Notes: generated by a model from the letters alone, not told the origin. Positions 45,741 through 55,607 are shown, counted from the first letter of the stretch. The stretch is DNA of 64,000 nucleotides from JAEUJZ01 sp964460115 (GCA_964460115.1 CAYWPR010000030.1:4558-68557), one strand, 5' to 3'. Numbers and translations are program-made.

Positions 45741-48095
45741 ATGGCTTCTTCTACGCCCGCTGTGAGCCCGGTGATAGAGAACGGGCATTTGTCTGAGCGC
45801 ATCCGCAAGTTGATCGGTACCACCATTGGCGGGCGCTACAAGGTATTGTCGCTTATCGGTGAAGGCGGCATGGGTGCGGTGCTGCTCGTCGAGCATATTT
45901 TGATACGCAAGCGCATGGCGATCAAAGTGCTTAACGATGCGATGATGAAAAATCCCGAGGCGGTGGCGCGCTTTGAACGCGAAGCGCTGGCGGCCGCGCA
46001 CATCGAGCACCCCAATGTCGTTGCCGCGACCGATTCGGGACGTACAGAGGACGGCGCGCTATTTGTCGTGTTCGAATACGTCGATGGACACAGTCTGCGC
46101 GATCGAATCGGCACCGGTCCCCTGCCCCCGGTTCTGGCCACGCACATCGTGCGGCAAGTGGCCGGCGCCCTTATGCGCGCGCACGGCCTGGGCGTTATAC
46201 ACCGCGACTTGAAGCCTGAAAACATTATGCTGGTGGCGCGCGATGGAGACGACAATCTGGCCAAGGTGCTCGACTTTGGATTGGCCAAACTGTCGACGCG
46301 AGCGCCGGCCGACAGCCCGGCCGGGCTCAGCGCGGGCGAGGCGCTTACCCGCTACGGAGCCGTCTTTGGAACGCCGGCGTACATGGCCCCCGAACAAGCC
46401 GCCGGCGGCGAAGTAGACGGCCGTACCGATTTATATGCCCTGGGCGTGCTTTTTTACGAAATGCTGTCCGGCACTCTGCCGTTTGACGGCGATGACTCAG
46501 CGGCTTTTTTGCGTCACCACATCGTTGATCCGATTCCGCTGATTCATACGCGAGTTCCGGGGCTCAAGATTCCCGAAGCGCTGGAAGCGATCATGATGCG
46601 CCTTTTGGAAAAGCGTCCCGACAAACGCTACGACAGCGCCAAGTCTTTGCTGGATGCCATTGATCACCTCATCGCAAGCAACGAAACGCTGAAGTACGAC
46701 CCCAGCTCGCCGCTTCTGCGCATGCGGCCGGCGCCGATTCGCGGTCCTTCTTCCGATGCCAATCAAAAAGCAACGGCGATTGCTCCCTCGGATCTGCCAG
46801 CGCGCAAATTCAGTCCTTTTTCGACGGCGGAGACCCAGTTTGAAGATGGGCACACCAAATCTCAGGAAAAAATAGGCGAAAATGGCGAATCCTTGGCGCT
46901 GGCCCTTCAGGATCTGAACCAGCTCGCAGCCATGGATCGAGCCGGAGACGGCCCAACCATAAATGGGCTGGCCAAACAATTTGGCGCCCAGCCTTTGCCT
47001 GGCGGCGGTGCTCCGATTTCCGCAGTGCGCGCCAACGCCTTGGGAGAACCCAGCGAGCCGCCCAAACTGCGCGCGCCAAGCGCCCTGAATATTCAAGTGC
47101 TACAGCCCGAAGGCGCCAATTCCGCGGTGCTGATTCCGGCGCCGCCCCCGACCTTTTCCGAGCGGGTCCGCGAAACCGGCGTAGAAGCTGCGGGCTGGTG
47201 GCGCAGCGTCGGTTGGCCCACGACAAAGCGCGTGGCGCAAAAAGTTTGGCAAACGCTGGCCACTTATACGCCCATCTACTTTGCGCGTATTGTGGCGTTT
47301 GTACGAACTCGGCTGCCCAAAAAGCATCGCGAAATGTCCGAGCGCTGGCTAAGGCTGGCGGTCGGCGCAGTGCTTTGTCTGCCCTTTCTCATTTTATTTT
47401 CCGTTCTGATTTTTTCGGGCGGCGATTCCGCATCGACTAGGCCCGCGACCACGGCCTTGCCCGGGTTTGCCACCGATCGTGAAATGGAGCGCGGGGTCAG
47501 CGGCGGCCCGCGCGATTTGGAAAAACTGTCCGTCAAGTATCCAAACGACTCGCGCATCTTTCGCGCCCTGGTTCGCGCGCATGGCGCTCACAAAAACTAT
47601 GCAAACGCGCTGGCCGCGCTAAGCCGCCTAGTCACTTTGGACCCGACCATGGCAGCCGACGATGAAATGGGCCAAATTGCCGCAGCGGCGGCGCTTTTGC
47701 CAGACACCTCGGACGCGGCCATCGCGCTTTTGGAAAAATCTCTAGGCGATAAAGGCATAAGCGTACTTGCCGACTTGGCCGAGAAAACGACCATGGAGCC
47801 GTGGAAAAGCAAGTTAGCGGCCAGTCTGCAAAAAGCTACCGTGCGCGCCCTGGCATCACCGGCAACGCTAATCCTTATCGATTTGCGCAGCGCCGCGCGT
47901 TGTGAGGACAAACGCGGACTGCTGTCGCGCGCCAGCCAAAAGGGGGATCTGCGTACGCTGACCTATCTGCAAAGTCTGCAGCCCCTCACCGGCTGCGGAC
48001 CCGGCGGACAAAACGATTGTTGGACCTGCTTGCGCAAAGGCAACATTTTGCAACAGACCCTAGATGCCTTGCAGAAGCGGCTTTTCGGCGGCTAG
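45741..48095 (+). CDS. Ser/Thr protein kinase with one membrane segment
   Basis: 784 aa. The kinase domain (about 32-300) is intact: glycine loop GEGGMG (40-45), AIK lysine at 62, HRDLKPEN from 154, DFG 178-180 and APE (APEQ). A 200-residue polar linker follows, then a membrane segment (about 545-567, LAVGAVLCLPFLILFSVLIFSG) and a helical external domain that resembles tetratricopeptide-type repeats (RIFRALVRAHGAHKNYANALAALSRL), ending in a CGxGGQNDCWTC cysteine cluster. It follows the VWA-FHA gene by 59 bp, which suggests a joint phospho-signalling role. Confidence 0.9.
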   Translation: MASSTPAVSPVIENGHLSERIRKLIGTTIGGRYKVLSLIGEGGMGAVLLVEHILIRKRMAIKVLNDAMMKNPEAVARFEREALAAAHIEHPNVVAATDSGRTEDGALFVVFEYVDGHSLRDRIGTGPLPPVLATHIVRQVAGALMRAHGLGVIHRDLKPENIMLVARDGDDNLAKVLDFGLAKLSTRAPADSPAGLSAGEALTRYGAVFGTPAYMAPEQAAGGEVDGRTDLYALGVLFYEMLSGTLPFDGDDSAAFLRHHIVDPIPLIHTRVPGLKIPEALEAIMMRLLEKRPDKRYDSAKSLLDAIDHLIASNETLKYDPSSPLLRMRPAPIRGPSSDANQKATAIAPSDLPARKFSPFSTAETQFEDGHTKSQEKIGENGESLALALQDLNQLAAMDRAGDGPTINGLAKQFGAQPLPGGGAPISAVRANALGEPSEPPKLRAPSALNIQVLQPEGANSAVLIPAPPPTFSERVRETGVEAAGWWRSVGWPTTKRVAQKVWQTLATYTPIYFARIVAFVRTRLPKKHREMSERWLRLAVGAVLCLPFLILFSVLIFSGGDSASTRPATTALPGFATDREMERGVSGGPRDLEKLSVKYPNDSRIFRALVRAHGAHKNYANALAALSRLVTLDPTMAADDEMGQIAAAAALLPDTSDAAIALLEKSLGDKGISVLADLAEKTTMEPWKSKLAASLQKATVRALASPATLILIDLRSAARCEDKRGLLSRASQKGDLRTLTYLQSLQPLTGCGPGGQNDCWTCLRKGNILQQTLDALQKRLFGG

Positions 48096-48111
48096 GCTGT
48101 GTCTGATTCTG

Positions 48112-48948
48112 TTACAGCGACAGCGTCAACAAAAGCGGCGCGTGATCCGAGGGCTTTTCGCCTTTGCGCTCGTTGCGGTCGACGTGGGCCGATAGACAAG
48201 CATCGAGAAGCGACTTCGTACAAAAAATATGATCGATGCGCAGCCCATGATTCTTGGGAAAGGCCAGCATGCGGTAATCCCAGTAGGTATAAATCTGGGC
48301 CGTTGGCTCGATGTGGCGCAGCGTGTCGAACAAGCCAAAGTCCAGCACTTTGCTCAAGGCTTGTCGCGCCGCAGTGTGGCAAATCACCGTGTCACGCCAT
48401 CCTGCCGGATCGTAGACATCCAAATCACCGGGAGCGACGTTCCAATCTCCGGCCAAAAGCAGCGGTTCGCTTGCCGAATGACGGCGATTGAGATAGTCGC
48501 GCAAGCGTTCGAGCCAGCGCAGCTTATAGGCGTACTTGGGCGAATCGATGGTTTGCCCATTCGGAGTGTAGACCGAAGCGACGCGCAGCCCGAGCCCCGG
48601 AATCGTGGCGGCAATCAGGCGCGATTCGGCATCGGGGTCGTCATCCTGCATGCCAATGACGATGTCCGTCGGGGCGCCATGCTCGATGCGCGACAAAATG
48701 GCCACGCCGTTATAGGCCTTCTGGCCAACGACCACCGCGCGATATCCGGCGCTTTCATATTCCAAGGTGGGAAAGTCGAGCGTCTGCATTTTCAATTCTT
48801 GCAGGCACACGACATCGGGCCGCTTGGCCCTAAGCCAGCCGAGCAGACGCTCATGTCGAATGCGCAGCGAGTTGACATTCCAAGTAGCGACGGTGCAGCT
48901 TTTTTTCGGCGTCGCCGACAAAGTTGTATCCGAGGGATCGGCAAGCAT
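48112..48948 (-). CDS. xthA: exodeoxyribonuclease III
   Basis: 278 aa from the ATG at 48948, which gives the usual short lead into TWNVNSLR; the frame is open to 49029 and no start has a clear ribosome site. Family motifs are intact: catalytic Glu in CLQELK, GDWNVAPGDLDVYDP, the DNA-binding YTYWDYR, and RIDHIFCT with the terminal SDHAPLLL pair. The enzyme cuts at abasic sites and trims 3' ends in base-excision repair. It converges on the kinase gene with a 16-bp gap. Confidence 0.9.
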   Translation of the reverse strand: MLADPSDTTLSATPKKSCTVATWNVNSLRIRHERLLGWLRAKRPDVVCLQELKMQTLDFPTLEYESAGYRAVVVGQKAYNGVAILSRIEHGAPTDIVIGMQDDDPDAESRLIAATIPGLGLRVASVYTPNGQTIDSPKYAYKLRWLERLRDYLNRRHSASEPLLLAGDWNVAPGDLDVYDPAGWRDTVICHTAARQALSKVLDFGLFDTLRHIEPTAQIYTYWDYRMLAFPKNHGLRIDHIFCTKSLLDACLSAHVDRNERKGEKPSDHAPLLLTLSL

Positions 48949-49129
48949 GGGCGCGTTCTTTCTGAAACTCGGTTCAAAAACACCGCCCAGCGACAATGCC
49001 GTTCCGCCCCATCCATGTTCAATGCTCAACGCTTGATGCGCGGCGCAGTGTTTTTTTTGCCAGGCGTTCTACGCCTGCACCCTAGCACAGGTTGTGGTAT
49101 AGCCAGCGCCTGAGAGGTTTTGCGTCCCG

Positions 49130-49807
49130 ATGTCGTCATTGACTCACTTTCTTGCCTGGCTTTTGCACATCATTCGTTCACCGGACGAGCTGATTCGACT
49201 CAGCGGCTATCCCATGCTGCTGCTCGCGCTCATCATCTTTGTAGAAACCGGCGCCATGGTCTTTTTTCTGCCGGGAGATTCGCTGCTGGTCACCGCCGGC
49301 CTTTATGCAGCGCGCGGCAGCTTGGACCTTCTGACGCTGAACTTGGTTCTGATTCCCATGGCGATTTTGGGCGACGCGACGTCTTATTACATTGGCTTGC
49401 GCGCCGGTCCGCATCTTTTTAATCGGCCGCGCTCGCGACTTTTCAATCCGCAGCATTTGCGCGACGCCCACGAGTTTTATGAACGCCACGGCGGCAAGGC
49501 CATCATTTTGGCCCGCTTCGTGCCGCTGCTCCGTACTTTTGTGCCAGTCGTCGCCGGCGCGGCGCAAATGACCTACCGGCGCTTTGCCGCCTACAATATT
49601 TGCGGCGGAGCAGCCTGGGTACTTTCGATGACCTGCATCGGCTCGTTTTTGGGCAACTTCTTCGAGCGGATCTTCGGCGTCAAAATCGAGCGTCACATTG
49701 AGAAGGTCATTCTCATCGTCATCTTGATCTCGATTCTTCCGGGAATTATCGGATACATGCAGGCGCGCCGTCAGCCGCGCCCACCGCCGCGCGACAATAC
49801 GCGTTAG
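49130..49807 (+). CDS. DedA-family (VTT domain) membrane protein
   Basis: 225 aa with five to six membrane segments. The family motifs are FLPGDSLLVTAG (about 46-57) and the ARFVPLLRTFVPVVAG segment with its two arginines (about 125-140), as in DedA proteins that move polyprenyl-phosphate or other lipids across the inner membrane and support envelope integrity. The C-terminus is Pro/Arg-rich. cutA follows after 10 bp. The particular lipid is unknown. Confidence 0.85.
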   Translation: MSSLTHFLAWLLHIIRSPDELIRLSGYPMLLLALIIFVETGAMVFFLPGDSLLVTAGLYAARGSLDLLTLNLVLIPMAILGDATSYYIGLRAGPHLFNRPRSRLFNPQHLRDAHEFYERHGGKAIILARFVPLLRTFVPVVAGAAQMTYRRFAAYNICGGAAWVLSMTCIGSFLGNFFERIFGVKIERHIEKVILIVILISILPGIIGYMQARRQPRPPPRDNTR

Positions 49808-49817
49808 ATGAGAACCG

Positions 49818-50168
49818 ATGTCGACCCAGTCTGTGCCTGACGCCGGTGCGCTGGCGATGGTTCTTTGCACATTTCCAAACGCTGAGGAAGCCGAGCAAAC
49901 GGCGCGCACATTGATTGACGAGGGTCTTTGCGCCTGCGTCAACATTCTGCGCGAAGTGCGCTCGATCTACCGCTGGAATGGCGAAGTGGTCCATGGCAGC
50001 GAAGTGCTGTGTCTGCTGAAGACAGCAACCGCGCAACACGCCGCCATGCTCACTCGACTTTCCGAGCTGCATTCTTACGAAGTGCCCGAGTTTTTGACAT
50101 TGCACCCGAGCCAAGTCAATGAGCCGTACTTGCGCTGGGTTTTGGGCGAAACCAGTGTCGGCAGCTAA
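49818..50168 (+). CDS. cutA: CutA1 divalent-ion tolerance protein
   Basis: 116 aa, the normal length for this small trimeric protein. Family signatures VLCTFPNAEEAEQTARTLIDEGLCACVNI, VRSIYRWNGEV and SYEVPEFLTL are all present. CutA was linked to copper tolerance, but its exact role is unsettled. Spaced 10 bp from the DedA gene, so probably cotranscribed. Confidence 0.95.
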   Translation: MSTQSVPDAGALAMVLCTFPNAEEAEQTARTLIDEGLCACVNILREVRSIYRWNGEVVHGSEVLCLLKTATAQHAAMLTRLSELHSYEVPEFLTLHPSQVNEPYLRWVLGETSVGS

Positions 50169-50211
50169 GGCTTCTGGTACGATTTAGAAAGCCAAAGAAA
50201 GGGAACTGGCG

Positions 50212-51015
50212 ATGGAAATCTTCGAAAAACCGTTTGGCTTTGTAGGAGAACGCAAAGCCTGCGTGCTGCTTTGTCTGGCTTTTTACATGGGTTTTTTTGC
50301 GCTGCTCTCTTTGCTGCTACGCAACGCGCCGCCTGATCAACCCGAGATTCGCGCCTGGTGGGCATGCTTTGCGGCCCTGGGCGCCTGCTACGGCGTCAGT
50401 TTTTTCGCCCTGGGTGCAGGCTGGTTCTGGGCCCGCTGGGTTGCCATTGGCCTCGGCTATTCCGGCCTGACCTTGGCAGGATGGAGCATCATCACGCAGC
50501 GCAGCATCGAGCCGGTGATGGCTTTTTATGGCCTGACCCACGGCGTGATCGCGCTGTTTTTGCAAGGCCAGCGACTGGTCGAGGAATATGATGCCAAACC
50601 GGCCTGGCGCAAGGCGCTTGGTCTTGATGACAAAGCGGTCGTGCAAGTTCGTCAATCGGTAACTCGTGCCGCGGCGAGCTTGCCGACGCTCATCATGATT
50701 GCTCTTTCACCGCGCGAAGGACAAGAAGGCCTGTGGGTGGCGGCGTTGGCGATTGTCGGCCTTTGCGGTCTTTTGCAAATGCGCACGGTCGGCGTCTTGG
50801 CACTTTTTACCGCCGGCTTGCTTTTGCCCTGGACGCTGCTGTCACACAGCCATGTCCAGATGCAGGGGCTAAATCCGTCCAGCGTGGCACCCTTCCTCTC
50901 GTATGACACCATTCACCTTATGGGTCTAAGCGCCGCAGCGCTGCTTTTAGCAGCCAGTGCGCCCTATATGCGTCCGGTTCTGCGCTTTCTTCGCAGCCGC
51001 CCAGCTGTTTCGTAG
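50212..51015 (+). CDS. integral membrane protein of unknown function
   Basis: 267 aa, about seven hydrophobic segments (20-40, 48-68, 73-92, 100-118, 155-172, 180-200 and 230-250). No signal motif or catalytic residues are recognised. The N-terminus MEIFEKPFGFVGERKAC is cytoplasmic in character. AAAGAAAGGG lies before the ATG. It converges on mrdA with only two bases between stop codons, taking the place where rodA often follows. Confidence 0.6.
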   Translation: MEIFEKPFGFVGERKACVLLCLAFYMGFFALLSLLLRNAPPDQPEIRAWWACFAALGACYGVSFFALGAGWFWARWVAIGLGYSGLTLAGWSIITQRSIEPVMAFYGLTHGVIALFLQGQRLVEEYDAKPAWRKALGLDDKAVVQVRQSVTRAAASLPTLIMIALSPREGQEGLWVAALAIVGLCGLLQMRTVGVLALFTAGLLLPWTLLSHSHVQMQGLNPSSVAPFLSYDTIHLMGLSAAALLLAASAPYMRPVLRFLRSRPAVS

Positions 51016-51017
51016 AA

Positions 51018-53036
51018 CTACTGGGGGCCGCCTGCGGTCGGCAGCGTAGTACGCAATGGCAGGGGGGGCGTGCCCGACAGATAAAGCCGCGGGCGCTCCT
51101 CGGGCGCCACTTCATCAAAATAACTACGAATGATCTCGAGGGTCGTGGGCGCGGCCACGTGTCCCCCTAGACCGCCGTGCTCGATAAGTACGGCCACTGC
51201 AATACGCGCGTGGCGCGACGGCGAGAAGCCAACGAACCAGGCATGATCATTGGTCGTATCCCAGCCCGCGGCCTCGCCGCGATGGTTTTTACGCACCTGG
51301 GCCGTGCCGCTTTTTCCAGCGATATCCAAACCAGAGGCCGAGGCGCTGCTGGCCGTGCCTTTGGGATCGGCCAGCACGTCCACCAAGGCGCGGCGCATCC
51401 GCTCCAAAGAATCGGCCGAGGCCGGAATCAGCCCGCGCAACACCGGTTGATATTGCTCGACGAGCTCGCCCGAAGGCTTTTCAATGCGCTCGACGAGCAT
51501 CGGCTTGTACAGCCGACCGCCGTTGCCAAGCGCGGCGTAGGCCAATGCCAGTTGCAGCACACTGCTGCGCACCGCCCCTTGACCAAGAGCGGTATTTAAG
51601 GCGTAGCCGCCGCGAAAACCACCGTTGCGCTTGTAATAGTCCAGCGTGGGCATAAACCCGCTGGCCTCGCCTAGACCCAGGTCCGGCTTTTCTCCGAAGC
51701 CAAAAGCGTTGGCCATTTGCGCCATGCGCTCGAGCCCGACTTTTTCGGCAAGGTGGTAAAAGTAGACGTTGCAGGACTGCGCAATCGCTTCTTCCATGTT
51801 CACCGGGCCGTGCACTTTCATGCAGTGAAAGACGTGCCGTCCAAGCTCATAGCGCCCGTGGCAGGGCACTCGCAGATTGGGATCGACCAGGTGTTCTTCC
51901 ATCGCCGCCAGCGCCGGAACGATTTTAAAGGTCGAGCCCGGGTAGTAGCTTTCGCGTAGCGCTTTGTCGAGCAGCGGATGATAGGGATCGCTGGCCAAAC
52001 GTTGGGCCTCGGCGCGGGTCAGTCGGCCAGTCAGCAGATTGGGGTCCGGGCTGGGATAAGAAGCCGCGGCCAAAATCTTTCCTGTATCGGCTTCCACCAC
52101 CACCGCAGCCGCAGAGTGATGCTTGCTCAGCGCACGCTCGACGCGCTCTTGCAGTTCCAGATCGATGGTCAAAATCGCGTGATTGCCGGGCACTGGCTCA
52201 CGCTTGAGGTCGGGCGGCAAGAGCCGCGACAGTTCGCCCATCTCCTGATCGCTTTTTTTGCGGCCATAGGCATCGACAACCTGCTTTTCATAACCCGGCA
52301 GGCCGCGCAGCGATGATTCAAGCAGGCGCTCGACGCCGGAACGGCCGACGTACTCGCCGTTTTTGTAACCATGGCGCAGATCCTCAGGGCCCGCCTGATT
52401 CAAATAACCAAGCAGATGCGCCGCCAGCATCTGATGCGGATAAAAGCGATGCGCGCGCGCCACCAAGTCGACGCCGTGCAATTCCTGTTTTTCAGATTCC
52501 AGCAAAGCCATCTGATCGCGCGTGATGTGCTCGGCGACTAGAATCATCTGGCTGCGTTCTTTGCCCTGGCGGCGCGTGGCGATGCGCTGTTCCAGCGCCG
52601 TAAATTGCTCATCGCTAAGCTCTAGATAGCGGCGCAGCCGAGAAAGCACTTGAGCACTGACAAATTGCGGAGTGACATAGACGCTGTACGCCGGATGGTT
52701 TTCGACGAGCACGCGCCCGCGCCGATCGCGAATCTGACCACGCACCGCCGGCCAGTCGCGCTCTTTGATGAAGTTATTGGCGCTTTTTTGGTAGTACGCT
52801 TCGCCTTGATAGACCTGCAAATAGACCAATCGAGCGGCGAGGAGCAAAAAGATTCCCACCACCACGACCATGGCCCAGCGCAAAGTGCCATCTCGGCCGG
52901 TGGGCGCGGGCCGGTTTATGGCCCGGCCGGAATCCGCCGGAGTCAGCGGATCGGCGATGCCGCCGGGCAATGTGCCGACGGGTAGACTGAGCCGCTCATC
53001 GAAGCGCAATCTACCGCTTCGCGTCCGCGCGCCCAT
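51018..53036 (-). CDS. mrdA: penicillin-binding protein 2 (peptidoglycan transpeptidase)
   Basis: 672 aa class B PBP of the elongasome. A polar 54-residue cytoplasmic leader is longer than usual and is followed by one membrane segment (AMVVVVGIFLLLAARLVYLQV). The dimerisation/pedestal region (RDWPAVRGQIRDRRGRVLVEN) and the transpeptidase motifs SxxK (STFK), SxN (SCN) and KTG-type (KSGT) are all intact. Its start overlaps the end of mreD by 26 bp. Last gene of the mreBCD-mrdA operon. Its partner RodA is not encoded next to it. Confidence 0.95.
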   Translation of the reverse strand: MGARTRSGRLRFDERLSLPVGTLPGGIADPLTPADSGRAINRPAPTGRDGTLRWAMVVVVGIFLLLAARLVYLQVYQGEAYYQKSANNFIKERDWPAVRGQIRDRRGRVLVENHPAYSVYVTPQFVSAQVLSRLRRYLELSDEQFTALEQRIATRRQGKERSQMILVAEHITRDQMALLESEKQELHGVDLVARAHRFYPHQMLAAHLLGYLNQAGPEDLRHGYKNGEYVGRSGVERLLESSLRGLPGYEKQVVDAYGRKKSDQEMGELSRLLPPDLKREPVPGNHAILTIDLELQERVERALSKHHSAAAVVVEADTGKILAAASYPSPDPNLLTGRLTRAEAQRLASDPYHPLLDKALRESYYPGSTFKIVPALAAMEEHLVDPNLRVPCHGRYELGRHVFHCMKVHGPVNMEEAIAQSCNVYFYHLAEKVGLERMAQMANAFGFGEKPDLGLGEASGFMPTLDYYKRNGGFRGGYALNTALGQGAVRSSVLQLALAYAALGNGGRLYKPMLVERIEKPSGELVEQYQPVLRGLIPASADSLERMRRALVDVLADPKGTASSASASGLDIAGKSGTAQVRKNHRGEAAGWDTTNDHAWFVGFSPSRHARIAVAVLIEHGGLGGHVAAPTTLEIIRSYFDEVAPEERPRLYLSGTPPLPLRTTLPTAGGPQ

Positions 53037-53586
53037 AAGAAAGCCCTCCGCGCTGCGTGCGCGGATCGCGCCACAGCCAGTTGTCTAGTTGGGTCAGAAC
53101 CGCGAAACACAAGGGCGCGCAAATGCCGCTAAAAAGTGCCGTCCCGACGGCATTGCGCACCCCGCTCGGGCTTCCTGCAAGCGCAAAGCCCACGTGCAAG
53201 AGCCACATCGACAAGTGAAACAGCAAGGTGCAGAGCACGGCGACTCCGACAATCGCCCAGGTGCCGCGCACCATCAGCCGATTGGACAAAGCGCGCAAGC
53301 CAAGCAGCCACAATGTGCAAGTCAGCGCCCGCAGACCGCGCGGGGTGCCGCCCACCAAATCCATCAAATAGCCCAGCGCCGCGCCCAGTCCCGCCATCGA
53401 TTCGGGATGGGCATCGCGCAGCATGGCGGCCGGTCCACCGATCAAACGGCAGTGCAAGCCGGTATACAGCACGACCAGAAAGCCCAAGTCCGGAACCGGT
53501 CCGCTCCACAGCGCGGCCAGCGCCGTGCTGACAATCATTCCCAAATAGGCCAAACAGACAAGGCCAATGGCGCGAGCCCAGGTCAT
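53011..53586 (-). CDS. mreD: rod shape-determining protein MreD
   Basis: 191 aa with five to six membrane segments, encoded between mreC and mrdA as usual. MreD sequence is poorly conserved, so the call relies on topology, on the segment GLGAALGYLMDLVGGTPRGLRAL, which fits the family pattern, and on position. It overlaps mreC by 4 bp and mrdA by 26 bp. It helps connect cytoplasmic MreB filaments to the cell-wall synthesis complex. Confidence 0.85.
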   Translation of the reverse strand: MTWARAIGLVCLAYLGMIVSTALAALWSGPVPDLGFLVVLYTGLHCRLIGGPAAMLRDAHPESMAGLGAALGYLMDLVGGTPRGLRALTCTLWLLGLRALSNRLMVRGTWAIVGVAVLCTLLFHLSMWLLHVGFALAGSPSGVRNAVGTALFSGICAPLCFAVLTQLDNWLWRDPRTQRGGLSYGRADAKR

Positions 53587-54479
53587 CGCGGCACTCCAAG
53601 ACCGCGTATCGGCTCACTCGGACGCTTGCCGACATCCGGATCGGGCGGCGGCGGCGGCGATAACACCACCAGGACCTCGCGCAGTTTGCCGAAATCAACC
53701 AGGGGTTCGACTTCGACTTCCTGATACAGGCTGGTATCGGGCTTGCGCAGCCGAACGACTCGGCCCACTGGAATGTCGCGCGGAAACAGCCCGCCCAGCC
53801 CCGAAGTCAGTACCAAATCCCCCACTTGCACGTCGTCCTTTTGAACGACATATTCGACGCGGCAGAGGTAGCTATTTTCCGAGGCAACCCCTTTTAGCAC
53901 GCCGCGCCCGCCGGTGCGCGGCAGCACCACATCAATCGACGAACGTGGATCGGTGGCCAATTGCACATCGGCAAATGGCCCCACAAGACGCGAAATTCGT
54001 CCAATCACGCCGCTTGGCGAAAGCACCGGAAGTCCGGGCCGTATATCCGGAGAAGTCGCCATATCGATGCGAACCCGCAGCACGCGAAATTGCCGCGAAG
54101 TCTCAACGCCGATGACTTGCGCGGCCAGCGTGTCGGCGTGAATCTGAGTGCGCAGTTCTAAAAGCCGCTCCAATCGCTCTGTACGAGTGGCCAACGCCGA
54201 CAGACTGGCAAGCTGGGCGCGCAGTGCGGCATTTTCCGCAGCCAGGCGCTCGTTGTCGCGTTTGACGTGCGCCAAAAAAACATAGTGCGACCAGGCATCG
54301 GTGATGTGCTGGCCGGTGTGCACAAAGAGCTCTTGCAAGGGCGCGGTGACGCGCACGACCAGTCGATCCAGCGGATTCATTCGCTCTGGGGCTTTGATGC
54401 TGGAACGCAAAAGGACGGCTGGCACCGCCAGAAGCAGCGCCGTCAGAAGCAACCGCCGCGTACGCCGAGATGGGACCAT
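53583..54479 (-). CDS. mreC: rod shape-determining protein MreC
   Basis: 298 aa. An N-terminal membrane segment (LLLTALLLAVPAVLL) is followed by a short coiled coil (FLAHVKRDNERLAAENAALRAQLASL) and the periplasmic beta-domain (AQVIGVETSRQFRVLRV, GLPVLSPSGVIGRISRLVGPFADVQL, DLVLTSGLGGLFPRDIPVGRVV). MreC binds PBP2 and activates lateral wall growth. The ATG follows mreB by 12 bp. The C-terminus is Pro/Asp-rich. Confidence 0.95.
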   Translation of the reverse strand: MVPSRRTRRLLLTALLLAVPAVLLRSSIKAPERMNPLDRLVVRVTAPLQELFVHTGQHITDAWSHYVFLAHVKRDNERLAAENAALRAQLASLSALATRTERLERLLELRTQIHADTLAAQVIGVETSRQFRVLRVRIDMATSPDIRPGLPVLSPSGVIGRISRLVGPFADVQLATDPRSSIDVVLPRTGGRGVLKGVASENSYLCRVEYVVQKDDVQVGDLVLTSGLGGLFPRDIPVGRVVRLRKPDTSLYQEVEVEPLVDFGKLREVLVVLSPPPPPDPDVGKRPSEPIRGLGVPR

Positions 54480-54491
54480 GGGATCCCGCCT

Positions 54492-55526
54492 TTATTGCAC
54501 AGTGACTTCTCGCAGCAGGCGAAGTTCGTCAAGCGCCATTCCCGACCCCAAAACCACTGCCAACTGAGGGGTTTCCGCCACCATCACAGGAAGGCCGGTT
54601 TCTTCACGCAGTAGCACATCAAGGTTGCGTAGCTGCGAACCACCGCCGGAAAGCACGATGCCTTTATCGACGATGTCGGCGGAGAGTTCGGGCGGGGTGC
54701 GTTCTAGAACTACGCGCACAGCCTCGACGATGGCATTGACTGGCTCGCCCAGCGCATCGCGAATTTCATCGGAATTGATGGTCAAGGTCTTCGGCACACC
54801 AGCGACGAGGTCGCGGCCCTTGACCTCCATAGTCAGCACATCATCGAGGGGATAGGCGGAACCAATCTGCTTTTTGATCTCCTCGGCCATGCGCTCGCCG
54901 ATAAGCAGGTTGTACTTGCGCTTGATGTGCTGAACGATGGCCTCGTCCATCTTGTCGCCACCGACGCGAATCGACTTGCTGACGACAATGCCGGCCAGCG
55001 AGATGACCGCCACTTCGGTAGTACCGCCGCCGATATCGACGATCATATTTCCCGACGGCTCGGTGATCGGTAGGCCGGCGCCGATCGCTGCCGCCATCGG
55101 CTCCTCGATTAGATAGACTTCGCGAGCTCCGGCGGCCAGCGCCGAATCGCGCACGGCACGTTTTTCAACTTCGGTAATTCCCGAAGGGACACAGACGATG
55201 ATGCGCGGCTTGACCAGGGTTCGCCGATTGTGCGCGCGCATAATGAAATAGCGCAGCATCGCTTCAGTGACTTCGAAATCGGCGATCACGCCGTCTTTCA
55301 TCGGCCGTACAGCCACGATGTTTCCGGGCGTACGACCGAGCATCTCCTTGGCTTCTCGTCCGACGGCGAGGACCTTTTTACTGCCGGCTGAACTGCGCTG
55401 CACCGCGACCACGGAAGGTTCGTTGGAGACGATGCCCCGTCCTTTGACGAACGTGAGCGTCGTAGCGGTGCCCAGGTCGATCGCCAAATCATTCGAAAAA
55501 AGACCATATACCCAGTCAAAGAGCAT
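54492..55526 (-). CDS. mreB: rod shape-determining actin homologue MreB
   Basis: 344 aa from the ATG at 55526, giving the family-typical start MLFDWVYGLFSNDLAIDLG; a GTG three codons upstream is also open. Phosphate-1 DLAIDLGTATT, phosphate-2 MIVDIGGGTTEVAVIS and the adenosine motif KGIVLSGGGSQL are intact. It forms curved cytoplasmic filaments that guide elongation; in Myxococcus, MreB also supports MglA-dependent motility, and mglA is encoded about 7 kb away. First gene of the operon. A GTAGC/GCTAC inverted repeat lies just upstream (55536-55557). Confidence 0.95.
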   Translation of the reverse strand: MLFDWVYGLFSNDLAIDLGTATTLTFVKGRGIVSNEPSVVAVQRSSAGSKKVLAVGREAKEMLGRTPGNIVAVRPMKDGVIADFEVTEAMLRYFIMRAHNRRTLVKPRIIVCVPSGITEVEKRAVRDSALAAGAREVYLIEEPMAAAIGAGLPITEPSGNMIVDIGGGTTEVAVISLAGIVVSKSIRVGGDKMDEAIVQHIKRKYNLLIGERMAEEIKKQIGSAYPLDDVLTMEVKGRDLVAGVPKTLTINSDEIRDALGEPVNAIVEAVRVVLERTPPELSADIVDKGIVLSGGGSQLRNLDVLLREETGLPVMVAETPQLAVVLGSGMALDELRLLREVTVQ

Positions 55527-55607
55527 GTGGGACACGTAGCATAAGGGAACCCGCTACTTCAAGGGGTGCCGCTAGACCTAGACCCAGGAATATGCGTTGA
55601 TCGAATT

